From an uncultured Paracoccaceae bacterium (GTDB lineage Bacteria > Pseudomonadota > Alphaproteobacteria > Rhodobacterales > Rhodobacteraceae): a stretch of DNA of 5,364 nucleotides. Each line of letters begins with the position of its first letter. Position 1 is the first letter of the stretch. Positions 1-5,364 of the stretch are shown here, in pieces. Made by a program: the position numbers and the translations under genes. Where the stretch lies: NCBI GenBank assembly GCA_913054485.1, contig CAJXHQ010000262.1:1-5364 (forward strand), written 5' to 3'. The notes below the pieces were generated by a model, which ran no database searches, was not told the DNA's origin, and saw nothing but the letters and a program-made list of their open reading frames with translations.

Positions 1-333
1 CTCAACCCCTGTCTGGCCGATGGTCTTCACGGTGGCCTCGATCATCACGCCGGGGAGATCCGGGTCCAGGGTCAGTTCCACCGCAACCTTGGTGACCGGC
101 AGAGGGTGGCAGAGCGGGATCAGGTCGGGGGTTTTCTTGGCCCCCATGATGCCCGCCAGACGCGCGATGCCCAGCACATCGCCTTTTTTTGCACGGCCTT
201 CCGAGATGATGTCAAATGTCTCCTCCGCCATGGTCACATGTCCGGCGGCGGTGGCAATGCGCGAGGTCACCGCCTTGTCGGAGACATCGACCATATGGGC
301 ATCGCCCTTCTTATCGAAATGGGTGAGCGGCAT
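1..333 (-). CDS. moaC: Cyclic pyranopterin monophosphate synthase MoaC (5' part, cut by window edge)
   Basis: MoaC converts the product of MoaA into cyclic pyranopterin monophosphate, the first committed intermediate of the molybdenum cofactor, in the cytoplasm. The visible 111 residues start [18 protein letters not shown] and carry the family landmarks: HMVDVS near residue 13, KKGDV at 49-53, the LIPLCHPL block at 71-78 and GQTGVE at 106-111. Lys50 and His76 match the active-site Lys and His known from E. coli MoaC. The conserved Asp/Lys pair near residue 130 lies outside the window, because the protein is usually about 158 residues long. The ATG at 333 overlaps the trpC stop (TGATG), with GGAG 7 bases upstream, so translation is probably coupled to trpC. 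The frame is intact to base 1, so the truncation is only the window edge. In related genomes moeA usually follows, which is not visible here. Confidence 0.96.
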   Translation of the reverse strand, partial: MPLTHFDKKGDAHMVDVSDKAVTSRIATAAGHVTMAEETFDIISEGRAKKGDVLGIARLAGIMGAKKTPDLIPLCHPLPVTKVAVELTLDPDLPGVMIEATVKTIGQTGVE

Positions 334-1145
334 CACATGGCTCCGGGAGTAAGGGGATTGGTCAGCAGGCTGCGGGTGGCGCCAGCTACATCGTCCTGGC
401 GCATCAGGCTCTCGCCGATCAGGAAGCTGCGGGCGCCATAGCGGGCCATATCCGAGAGATCCTCGGGGCTGAACAGCCCGCTTTCGCAAACAATAGTGCG
501 GTCGGCAGGTACCATGCGCGACAGCTCGCGGGTGGTGTCCAGCGTGGTCTCGAAAGTCTTGAGGTTGCGGTTGTTGATGCCCATCAGCGGCGATTTCAGC
601 AGGCAGGCACGCTCCAGCTCTTCGGCGTTATGCACTTCCAGCAGCACGTCCATGCCCCATTCAAAGGCGCAGGCTTCCAGTTCGGCGGCCTGGGCGTCGG
701 TTGTCGACGCGAGGATGATCAGGATGCAGTCGGCTCCCAGCGCGCGTGCTTCGGCGACCTGGTAGGTGTCATACATGAAATCCTTGCGCAGCGCTGGCAG
801 GGCGCAGGCGTTGCGGGCCTGAACAAGGAAATCCTTGGCGCCCTGAAAGCTGGGCGTGTCGGTCAGCACAGAGAGGCAGGTTGCGCCGCCGGCTTCGTAA
901 GCCTTGGCCAGTTCTGCCGGTTCGAAATCGGGGCGGATCAAGCCCTTGGAGGGCGAGGCCTTCTTGATCTCGGCAATGAGGCCATAGCCCGTGCGCCCGG
1001 CCTGCATCAGTTTTTCGGCAAAGCCGCGGGTGGGGCTGGCGTCGCGTGCTTCAGCTTCCACAGCGCTCAGCGGTTTGGCGGCCTTGTCGGCGGCGACTTC
1101 TTCCAGCTTATAGGCCTTGATCCGGTCCAGGGCGTTGCCGCTCAT
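333..1145 (-). CDS. trpC: Indole-3-glycerol phosphate synthase
   Basis: This enzyme closes the indole ring of tryptophan by decarboxylating and cyclising CdRP to indole-3-glycerol phosphate. The 270-residue protein is a full-length, stand-alone (beta/alpha)8 barrel with no TrpF domain fused. The family motifs are in order: [10 protein letters not shown] at 59-68 (Glu59, Lys61), [11 protein letters not shown] near 92-102, LRKDF with the general-acid Lys121, LLEVHN with Glu170, GINNRNL at 189-195 (Asn191, Arg193), CESG with Glu221 and Ser222, and the phosphate-binding FLIGESLM near 241-248. I chose the ATG at 1145 because GGAGAG (1152-1157) sits 6 bases upstream and the product then begins [13 protein letters not shown], like its relatives. 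An ATG six codons earlier (1163) overlaps the ung stop as ATGA but has only a weak ribosome site. The gap to ung is 14 bp with the chosen start. The TGA stop overlaps moaC. Confidence 0.96.
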   Translation of the reverse strand: MSGNALDRIKAYKLEEVAADKAAKPLSAVEAEARDASPTRGFAEKLMQAGRTGYGLIAEIKKASPSKGLIRPDFEPAELAKAYEAGGATCLSVLTDTPSFQGAKDFLVQARNACALPALRKDFMYDTYQVAEARALGADCILIILASTTDAQAAELEACAFEWGMDVLLEVHNAEELERACLLKSPLMGINNRNLKTFETTLDTTRELSRMVPADRTIVCESGLFSPEDLSDMARYGARSFLIGESLMRQDDVAGATRSLLTNPLTPGAM

Positions 1146-1151
1146 GCGTGG

Positions 1152-1157
1152 CTCTCC
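1152..1157 (-). promoter_or_regulatory. Ribosome binding site deciding the trpC start
   Basis: GGAGAG on the minus strand lies 6 bases before the ATG at 1145. It supports that start over the upstream in-frame ATG at 1163, whose best nearby match is only a GGA five bases away. The site lies just upstream of the ung stop junction, so trpC can recruit ribosomes on its own even though it sits close behind ung. Confidence 0.6.
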
Positions 1158-1159
1158 GT

Positions 1160-1801
1160 TCATGCGTTCCAGTCGATAGTATCCTCGCCCCGTGCGGCAA
1201 GCCAGCGGTTCACAGCCGAGAAGGGCCGGGAGCCGAAGAAGCCGCGCCGCGCGGACAGCGGCGAGGGGTGGGCGGATTTCAGGATCAGGTGATCGCCCGG
1301 ATTGATAAAAGATTCAAGCTTTTGGGCCGATTTGCCCCAGAGAATATAGGCCGTGGGCGTTTGGGACGTGTGCGCCAGTACCTGGTGCACCAGCGGGGCC
1401 CAGCCGAGCCCCTTGTGCCCGTCCGCATCGCCTGCGGGCACAGACAGCGCTGTGTTCAGCAGCAAGACGCCCTGACGTGCCCAGCTGCGCAGGTCGCCAT
1501 TGGGGCGAGCGGCGCTAATATCATCCTGCAACTCTTTGTAAATGTTATTCAAAGAACGGGGGAGGGGACGCACATCTGGTTCGACGGAGAAGGTCAGCCC
1601 GTGGGCATGGCCGGGGGTCGGATAGGGGTCCTGGCCGAGGATCACGACGCGGGTGTCTTCGGGTGCACACAGGTCCAAAGCGGCAAAACGCTGACGCGCG
1701 GGCGGCAGGATCTGACGGCTGTCGGCGGCGATTTTTTCGGCGATGGCAGGCCAGTTTTCTAAGAAGAAGGGCAGATCTGCCCATTTTTCCGGAATGCACA
1801 T
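1160..1801 (-). CDS. ung: Uracil-DNA glycosylase, family 1
   Basis: Ung removes uracil from DNA, starting base-excision repair. The 213-residue product has the complete family-1 signature: GQDPYP at 56-61 with catalytic Asp58 and Tyr60, GLTFSV with uracil-stacking Phe71, LLLNTALSV with uracil-recognising Asn116, and [13 protein letters not shown] starting at His178 with the DNA-intercalating Leu182. E. coli Ung is 229 residues, so this is essentially full length. Pro replaces the common His after PY of the first motif, as I recall from other alphaproteobacterial sequences. The start is the ATG at 1801, giving [13 protein letters not shown]; the ribosome site is weak (purine-rich AGAAAGA, about 5 bases away). 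The frame stays open upstream to a TTG at 1858, but that stretch lies inside palindromic spacer DNA and looks non-coding. The gene sits between trpD and trpC, apparently in the same transcription unit, which is odd for a repair gene. Confidence 0.95.
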   Translation of the reverse strand: MCIPEKWADLPFFLENWPAIAEKIAADSRQILPPARQRFAALDLCAPEDTRVVILGQDPYPTPGHAHGLTFSVEPDVRPLPRSLNNIYKELQDDISAARPNGDLRSWARQGVLLLNTALSVPAGDADGHKGLGWAPLVHQVLAHTSQTPTAYILWGKSAQKLESFINPGDHLILKSAHPSPLSARRGFFGSRPFSAVNRWLAARGEDTIDWNA

Positions 1802-1859
1802 GTTTTTCTTTCTGGCCGGGGTGCGCAGCAGCCCGGCTCGCGCCCGCCCGCCCGTCAAA

Positions 1860-1877
1860 CCGAAGGTTTGCCTTCGG
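1860..1877. repeat. Inverted repeat CCGAAGG-TTTG-CCTTCGG
   Basis: A perfect 7-bp stem with a 4-base loop lies in the trpD-ung spacer. An overlapping alternative, TTTGCC-TTC-GGCAAA (1867-1881), is also perfect, so two hairpins compete for the same bases. Read on the minus strand the stem is followed by TTTGACG, too short a T-run for a strong terminator. Confidence 0.7.
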
Positions 1878-1886
1878 CAAAATGGC

Positions 1887-1902
1887 GGGCGCGGTTGCGC
1901 CC
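1887..1902. repeat. Inverted repeat GGGCGC-GGTT-GCGCCC
   Basis: A perfect 6-bp GC-only stem with a 4-base loop lies between the trpD stop and the 1860-1877 hairpin. Its left arm also belongs to the competing longer stem 1839-1848/1884-1893, so the two cannot form together. Confidence 0.7.
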
Positions 1903-1921
1903 AGCTCTGTCGGGCGCGAGG

Positions 1922-2938
1922 CTACTGTTGCGTTATGCGTGCGACCGCTTCGATTTTCCCCTTGGCCGCGCCGCTGTCGATGCTTTCGGCAGCGAGCCCC
2001 ACGCCTTCGCGAAGATCAGAGGCCTTGCCGGCAACAACCAGCGCCGCGGCGGAGTTCAGCAGAACCGCCTCGCGGTAGGCCGAAGGCGCGCCATCCAGAA
2101 GCGCACGGAAGGCCACGGCGTTTTCCTCGGGGCTGCCGCCGACGATCTCTTCGAAGGGGCAGACCGGCAGGCCGGCGTCCTCGGGGTGGAGTTCGATTTC
2201 CTTGATGCTGCCGTCCTCTTCCAGCGCGGCGATCCAGCTGACACCGGTGATGGTCAGCTCATCGGTGCCGTCCGAGCCATGCACAAGCCAGGCGCGTTCG
2301 GAGCCGAGCTGCTGAAGTGTTTCGGCCATCGGGCGGATCAGGTGGCGGGAATAGGCCCCGGTCAGCTGGCGCTTGACGCCGGCCGGGTTGGTGAGCGGCC
2401 CGAGGATATTGAAGATGGTGCGCGTGCCCAGCTCCTGCCGGGTGGGCATCACATGGGCAATCGCCGGGTGGTGCATCGGCGCCATCATGAAGCCGATCCC
2501 GGCCTCATTCAAAGCCTTTTCAACAACTTCCGGGCCGACCATCACGTTGATGCCCATCTTCCCCAATGCGTCAGACGCGCCGGATTTGGACGACAGGTTG
2601 CGGTTGCCATGCTTTGCCACCGGCACGCCCGCGCCTGCCACCACAAAAGCAGTGGCGGTGGAGATGTTCAGCGTGCCCTTGCCGTCGCCGCCGGTGCCGA
2701 CGATGTCCATGGCACCTTCCGGAGCCTTCACCGCGTTGCATTTGGCGCGCATCACGGCGGCAGCGGCAGCGTATTCGTCCACTGTTTCACCACGGGTGCG
2801 CAGGGCCATCAGAAATCCGCCGATCTGGCTCGGCGTGGCTTCACCTTCAAACAGCACCGAGAAGGCCGTCTCGGCTTCCTCACGGGTCAGCGGGCGGTCG
2901 GCAGCGGTTCCGATCAGGGGTTTCAGGCGGTCACTCAT
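1922..2938 (-). CDS. trpD: Anthranilate phosphoribosyltransferase
   Basis: TrpD transfers phosphoribose from PRPP to anthranilate, the second step from chorismate to tryptophan. The 338-residue product is of standard length. It has an N-terminal helical domain (about residues 1-75) and the PRPP-binding region with GTGGD at 81-85 and NIST at 91-94. KHGNR at 109-113 and SGASD at 119-123 follow, then the anthranilate-contacting stretch [18 protein letters not shown] at about 156-173, GPLTNP at 180-185 and the metal-binding DGTDE at 223-227. All expected residues are present, so it should be active. The ATG at 2938 overlaps the trpG stop as ATGA, with AAGG about 8 bases upstream, which suggests translational coupling. 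The stop is TAG at 1924-1922, followed at once by the structured spacer before ung. No TrpG domain is fused, unlike the enterobacterial TrpGD. Confidence 0.97.
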   Translation of the reverse strand: MSDRLKPLIGTAADRPLTREEAETAFSVLFEGEATPSQIGGFLMALRTRGETVDEYAAAAAVMRAKCNAVKAPEGAMDIVGTGGDGKGTLNISTATAFVVAGAGVPVAKHGNRNLSSKSGASDALGKMGINVMVGPEVVEKALNEAGIGFMMAPMHHPAIAHVMPTRQELGTRTIFNILGPLTNPAGVKRQLTGAYSRHLIRPMAETLQQLGSERAWLVHGSDGTDELTITGVSWIAALEEDGSIKEIELHPEDAGLPVCPFEEIVGGSPEENAVAFRALLDGAPSAYREAVLLNSAAALVVAGKASDLREGVGLAAESIDSGAAKGKIEAVARITQQ

Positions 2939-3516
2939 GCCGGCACCTTCATCTCTTCAATGAAATTCTTCAAGAGCGCGTGGCCGTGTTCCGAGGCAAT
3001 GCTCTCCGGGTGGAACTGCACGCCGTGGATCGGCAATTCGCGGTGCTGCAGCCCCATGATGGTGCCGTCTTCCAGCTCCGCGGTGATCTCCAGGCAGTCC
3101 GGAAGGCTCTCGCGTTCCACCACCAGCGAGTGGTAGCGGGTGGCTTCAAAAGGTGAAGGCAACCCCTTGAAGACGCTTTTGTCTGTGTGATGCATGGTGC
3201 CCATCTTGCCGTGCACAATTTCGTGGCAGCGCACCACCTTGCCGCCGAAGGCCTGGCCGATGGTCTGATGGCCGAGGCAGACCCCCATCAGCGGGGTTTT
3301 GGTCTCAGCCGCCGCTTCGGTCAGGGCCAGGCAGATGCCGGCCTGATCCGGGTCGCAAGGCCCCGGTGACAACAGGATTCCTGCAGGGCTCATCGCCATG
3401 GCGTCCTGCACGGTCAGCGCGTCGTTGCGCCAGACCTCCATCTCGGCCCCAAGCTCTCCAAGATAGTGGACGAGGTTGTAGGTGAAGGAGTCGTAGTTGT
3501 CGATCAGCAGCAGCAT
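2935..3516 (-). CDS. trpG: Anthranilate synthase component II (glutamine amidotransferase)
   Basis: TrpG releases ammonia from glutamine and passes it to TrpE for anthranilate synthesis; in many bacteria the same subunit also serves PabB in folate synthesis. The 193-residue protein is a complete class-I amidotransferase: [13 protein letters not shown] at 3-15, the oxyanion segment LLSPGPCDP at 48-56, the nucleophile Cys80 in [13 protein letters not shown] at 127-131, and His169 and Glu171 in QFHPES. The start at 3516 gives the usual [11 protein letters not shown] beginning. An in-frame ATG 24 codons upstream (3588) would add a Pro/Arg-rich tail inside the promoter region, which I consider unlikely. 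The ribosome site is modest (AAAGAG, about 10 bases away). The gene overlaps trpD by 4 bp and seems to be first in this unit. trpE is not adjacent, because the next gene upstream is divergent. Confidence 0.95.
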   Translation of the reverse strand: MLLLIDNYDSFTYNLVHYLGELGAEMEVWRNDALTVQDAMAMSPAGILLSPGPCDPDQAGICLALTEAAAETKTPLMGVCLGHQTIGQAFGGKVVRCHEIVHGKMGTMHHTDKSVFKGLPSPFEATRYHSLVVERESLPDCLEITAELEDGTIMGLQHRELPIHGVQFHPESIASEHGHALLKNFIEEMKVPA

Positions 3517-3572
3517 CTTGGCGGGCTCTTTTAAGGGTGGCGGCGCAGGGGCGCGGCGCTCTATACTAGTGG

Positions 3573-3586
3573 GAACATACATGTTC
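3573..3586. promoter_or_regulatory. Inverted repeat GAACAT-AC-ATGTTC, possible operator
   Basis: This perfect 6-bp inverted repeat with a 2-base spacer lies next to the likely -10 elements of both divergent promoters. Dimeric repressors bind sites of this size and position. The arms resemble LexA half-sites (GAAC/GTTC), but the 6-base spacing between them matches neither the alphaproteobacterial direct repeat GTTC-N7-GTTC nor the Gram-positive GAAC-N4-GTTC. The binding protein is therefore unknown, and a chance palindrome is possible. Confidence 0.4.
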
Positions 3587-3696
3587 ATGGGTTGCGCGGC
3601 AGCGTCAAGGGCGCATGCGCGCGGGGTCCGCAAACAAAGGGGCAGGCCGGGGGCTGGCGGGCGCAGATCCGCAGGAACCGGGCCGCTTGGAAGGGC

Positions 3697-3703
3697 AGGA
3701 AGG
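3697..3703 (+). promoter_or_regulatory. Ribosome binding site deciding the start at 3706
   Basis: AGGAAGG lies just before the ATG at 3706. It selects this codon over an in-frame ATG at 3592, which has no such site and would place a 38-residue basic extension before the membrane segment. Confidence 0.65.
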
Positions 3704-3705
3704 CA

Positions 3706-5247
3706 ATGCGGGGATTTCTCGGCGGTGTAAGTCTTGGGGCGCTGATGGCTGTGGCCGGGGCAGCGGTGATATCGCTGTCGGTGCCGCTGCCTGCCCCGGT
3801 TCAGGTGGGTGAGGGCACCGCGAAACCTGCGGCAGATCCGTCCGGCGGGCAAAGCCTGGACGTCACCGCTTCCGGCCAGGATGCGGATCTTGCCGAAGCC
3901 ATGCCTGCAGCGCCTGAAACGGACAGTTCCACGCAGCAGCCGGACGTATCCGGGGCAGCAGATACCGCCCCTGCGTTGCGTCCTGAGGCTGCGGATACTG
4001 CTGGCGAACTGGCGGATCCCTCTGGCGCCGGGGACGTGCCGCAATTGCCATTGCCTGATGCAACACCGCTGCAGCCTCCGGTCAGCGCGCCTGTGCCCTC
4101 CCAGCCGGGGACCGACAGTGCGCCGGTTGTATCGGCTGATCCTGCGGCACCGCTGCCCGCGAAGGAACCAGAACCGGAGCCTGAGCCAACGGAAGAAACT
4201 GCCGGCCCTCTTGATAAGGACAGCCCGGTCGGGGAAACGGCTTCCGGAACCACTGAAGACGCCGCAGGCTCGCCCGCTGCGCCGGTGCCTGAGCTACCGG
4301 CGGCAGAGCCGCGGCAGCCCGGGGTCTCAGGGGCCGGCTTGCCGGGGAGCGCGCCGGAGCCGGGCCGCCTGCCGCAGGTGGACACCCCGCCGGAACGGCG
4401 GCCGGCGCCGCACGACGCCGAGGATGAGACCGAAACCGCGGCCCTGCCGGAGGAAGACCTGAGCGGCACGGTGCAGATCGGCACGCCCGTTGTGCCCTTT
4501 ACCGAACGTGATGAAACAGCGGGCTCTTTGCCGGGAGAGGCAGTGCAGTCTGTCAGCCCGGCCCTGCTGAGCCCCTTTGAGGCCTATTCCGAACCTTTCG
4601 AGAATCCCGAAGGGCGCCCGCTGATGTCCATCGTTCTGATCGACGATGGCAAGTCTATCGGCGCCGAGGCACTGGAAGGGTTCCCCTATCCGCTAAGCTT
4701 TGCGATCGACCCGGAAACCCCTGACGCGGCAGAGAAAATGGCCGCCCGGCGCGCCGCAGGTTTCGAGGTTCTGATGCTTGCCAACCTGCCGCGAGAGGCA
4801 GCTCCGCAGGATGCCGAAACGGCACTGCCGGTCTGGCTGGAAAATCTGCCCGAAGCCATTGGCGTGCTGGAAGGCACCGGAACCGGCGTTCAGGGAAACC
4901 GGGCGCTGGCGGATCAGGTCTCGGCGGTGGCAGCGGCCGGCGGCTTGGGGCTGGTGATGCAGAACAAGGGGCTCAATACCGTGCAGAAACTGGCGGCGCG
5001 CAACGGCGTGCCGTCGGGGGTTGTGTTCCGTGATTTTGACGGCGCCGGGCAGAGCCCGCGGGCGATCCGGCGCTTCCTGGATCAGGCGGCTTTCCGTGCC
5101 GGGCAGGAGGGCGCGGTGATCATGCTGGGCAGGGTGCGGCCTGATACGATCTCGGCCTTGCTGCTCTGGGGGTTGCAGGACCGGGCGGGCAAGGTCGCCC
5201 TGGCGCCTGTTTCGGCCAGCATGAAGGTGGCTCTGCCGGAAGGCTGA
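3706..5247 (+). CDS. Membrane-anchored divergent polysaccharide deacetylase-like protein
   Basis: This 513-residue protein has three parts. Residues 1-27 form a short MRG head and a hydrophobic segment (about 4-26), an uncleaved anchor or signal sequence that places the rest in the periplasm. Residues about 28-303 are a low-complexity linker rich in Pro, Ala, Glu, Asp, Ser and Gly, with EPEPEPEP at 154-161, probably disordered. From residue 304 the fold resembles the divergent polysaccharide deacetylase family (YibQ/DUF610, PF04748): [10 protein letters not shown] near 308-317, [14 protein letters not shown] at 352-357, and a tail resembling the family's IGHP and VPVS segments. By memory-based alignment the family's NNHMGS reads LEGTGT (388-393), its FVDS Asp is Met418 and the GHP His is Arg476. 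Only the first acidic pair (Asp313/Asp314 region) remains, so it may be a pseudoenzyme with a binding or envelope role. The start at 3706 follows AGGAAGG. The gene is divergent from trpG, and its substrate is unknown. Confidence 0.8.
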   Translation: MRGFLGGVSLGALMAVAGAAVISLSVPLPAPVQVGEGTAKPAADPSGGQSLDVTASGQDADLAEAMPAAPETDSSTQQPDVSGAADTAPALRPEAADTAGELADPSGAGDVPQLPLPDATPLQPPVSAPVPSQPGTDSAPVVSADPAAPLPAKEPEPEPEPTEETAGPLDKDSPVGETASGTTEDAAGSPAAPVPELPAAEPRQPGVSGAGLPGSAPEPGRLPQVDTPPERRPAPHDAEDETETAALPEEDLSGTVQIGTPVVPFTERDETAGSLPGEAVQSVSPALLSPFEAYSEPFENPEGRPLMSIVLIDDGKSIGAEALEGFPYPLSFAIDPETPDAAEKMAARRAAGFEVLMLANLPREAAPQDAETALPVWLENLPEAIGVLEGTGTGVQGNRALADQVSAVAAAGGLGLVMQNKGLNTVQKLAARNGVPSGVVFRDFDGAGQSPRAIRRFLDQAAFRAGQEGAVIMLGRVRPDTISALLLWGLQDRAGKVALAPVSASMKVALPEG

Positions 5248-5253
5248 GCGCCG

Positions 5254-5277
5254 CCAAGGCCCTTTGAAAGGGCTTGG
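5254..5277 (+). terminator. Stem-loop directly after the deacetylase-like gene
   Basis: CCAAG-G-CCCTT pairs with AAGGGCTTGG around a 3-base loop, giving 10 pairs with one bulged G, starting 7 bases after the stop codon. An A-run, not a T-run, follows on the plus strand. It could be a weak terminator or a 3'-end stabiliser for this transcript, but it is not a canonical intrinsic terminator. Confidence 0.4.
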
Positions 5278-5301
5278 AAAAAGCGGGTTCACAACCCGCT
5301 T
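5277..5301 (-). terminator. Intrinsic terminator read on the minus strand
   Basis: AAGCGGGTT and AACCCGCTT (5281-5289 and 5293-5301) form a perfect 9-bp stem with a 3-base loop. Read on the minus strand the GC stem runs directly into T5 or more (bases 5284-5278 region), the classic Rho-independent form. It implies a minus-strand gene to the right of the window ending shortly before this point. On the plus strand only TT follows, so termination in that direction would be weaker. Confidence 0.6.
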
Positions 5302-5330
5302 GAAAGCGCCATGGCAAGACGCTTTGCTTA

Positions 5331-5348
5331 AGGCGCTTCGAAGCGCCT
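5331..5348. repeat. Perfect 18-bp palindrome AGGCGCTTCGAAGCGCCT
   Basis: Two 9-base arms meet with no spacer. Flanking CTT and AAG extend the symmetry past one A/A mismatch on each side. As RNA it would form a stem with a short TTCG-type tetraloop (CTTCGAAG centre). No T-run follows on either strand. It could be a second terminator stem, a processing element or a dispersed intergenic repeat. Confidence 0.65.
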
Positions 5349-5364
5349 AAAGGGATCCGGTAGC

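Larger units (their letters stand above)
1802..1921 (-). other. Structured trpD-ung spacer with nested inverted repeats
   Basis: This 120-bp non-coding gap begins directly after the trpD stop and contains several inverted repeats. A 10-bp outer stem pairs CTCGCGCCCG (1837-1846) with CGGGCGCGAG (1911-1920). It encloses a 7-bp hairpin at 1860-1877 and a 6-bp hairpin at 1887-1902. A competing 10-bp stem pairs 1839-1848 with 1884-1893. No clear T-run follows any stem on the minus strand, so it is not a textbook intrinsic terminator. TTGACG at 1858-1853 resembles a -35 box for ung, but I see no convincing -10 at the right distance. It could act as an attenuator, an RNA processing or stability element, or be a dispersed intergenic repeat. 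Confidence 0.6.
3517..3705. promoter_or_regulatory. Divergent intergenic region for trpG and the deacetylase-like gene
   Basis: These 189 bp separate two divergent starts and should hold both promoters. On the plus strand TATACT at 3562-3567 is a good -10 match but lacks a clear -35. On the minus strand TATAGA (3565-3560) or TAGTAT (3568-3563) could serve trpG, with a short leader of about 40 bases and again a weak -35. TTGACG at 3608-3603 is a good -35 match, but no strong -10 lies 16-18 bases from it. The AT-rich core (3561-3588) stands out in GC-rich surroundings. I see no trp leader peptide with tandem Trp codons and no attenuator hairpin. Confidence 0.45.
5248..5364. other. Downstream intergenic region with a cluster of stem-loops
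   Basis: No gene is visible after the stop at 5247. The region holds at least three inverted repeats in about 100 bp: 5254-5277, 5281-5301 and 5331-5348. A further weak pairing joins AAAGCG (5303-5308) with CGCTTT (5320-5325). AAGCGCC at 5304-5310 can also pair with GGCGCTT at 5332-5338, so alternative folds exist. The arrangement is typical of a junction between convergent genes. Confidence 0.6.

Noticed and set aside
630..1292. Plus-strand open frame of 220 codons across the trpC/ung junction
   Set aside because: It is antisense to trpC and ung, both supported by full sets of catalytic motifs.
1160..1858. Longer ung starting at a TTG at 1858
   Set aside because: The extra 19 residues come from palindromic GC-rich spacer, the start codon is TTG, and family members begin near the WADLPFF segment. 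The ATG at 1801 fits better.
1868..3136. Long plus-strand open frame opposite trpD and trpG (422 codons)
   Set aside because: It is antisense to two unmistakable enzymes and has no recognisable domain. High GC content keeps antisense frames open.
3565..3570. ACTAGT as a Trp repressor half-site
   Set aside because: A TrpR operator needs two properly spaced CTAG half-sites. Only one is present, and TrpR is not generally expected in this group.
3573..3586. LexA box
   Set aside because: The GAAC and GTTC arms are 6 bases apart and inverted, which fits neither the alphaproteobacterial GTTC-N7-GTTC nor the Gram-positive N4 form.
3517..3588. N-terminal extension of trpG to the ATG at 3588
   Set aside because: It would put a Pro/Arg-rich tail before the conserved LLLIDNYDS start and overlaps the likely promoter and palindrome.
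3517..3640. trp leader peptide and attenuator upstream of trpG
   Set aside because: I found no short minus-strand frame with tandem Trp codons and no terminator stem with a T-run.
3801..4484. Minus-strand Ser/Gly-rich open frame of 227 codons
   Set aside because: It mirrors the Pro/Ala-rich linker of the plus-strand gene, which has a ribosome site, a membrane segment and a family domain.

Overview
The window is GC-rich, densely packed alphaproteobacterial chromosome. The gene order trpG, trpD, (ung), trpC, moaC and the protein sequences point to the Rhodobacterales, most likely the Roseobacter group (Phaeobacter/Leisingera/Ruegeria-like). The genus is inferred from remembered family sequences, not from a search.

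Five genes lie on the minus strand and are transcribed from right to left. They are trpG (3516-2935, glutamine amidotransferase subunit of anthranilate synthase), trpD (2938-1922, anthranilate phosphoribosyltransferase), ung (1801-1160, family-1 uracil-DNA glycosylase), trpC (1145-333, indole-3-glycerol phosphate synthase) and the 5' part of moaC (333-1, molybdopterin precursor synthesis, cut by the window edge). trpG/trpD overlap by 4 bp (ATGA) and trpC/moaC by 1 bp (TGATG), so translation is probably coupled at both junctions. The only sizeable gap in this series is the 120 bp between trpD and ung. It holds an unusually dense set of nested and competing inverted repeats.

One gene lies on the plus strand, divergent from trpG: 3706-5247. 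It encodes a membrane-anchored protein with a roughly 270-residue Pro/Ala/Glu-rich linker and a C-terminal divergent polysaccharide deacetylase (YibQ/DUF610-like) domain. The positions where this family normally has its His and Asp motifs are substituted, so it may be a non-catalytic member. The 189-bp divergent intergenic region contains a perfect 6-2-6 inverted repeat that could be an operator. Downstream of the plus-strand gene (5248-5364) is a cluster of stem-loops. One is followed by T5 when read on the minus strand and looks like an intrinsic terminator for a convergent gene beyond the window.

Functionally, trpG, trpD and trpC supply three steps of tryptophan synthesis from chorismate; trpE, trpF, trpB and trpA are not in the window. 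MoaC belongs to molybdenum cofactor synthesis and Ung to base-excision repair; both appear to share the trp transcription unit. I see no mobile element, CRISPR array, tRNA or rRNA, and no clear new multi-gene system. The points most worth a second look are the apparent loss of catalytic motifs in the deacetylase-like protein, ung placed between trpD and trpC behind a structured spacer, and the divergent-promoter palindrome.
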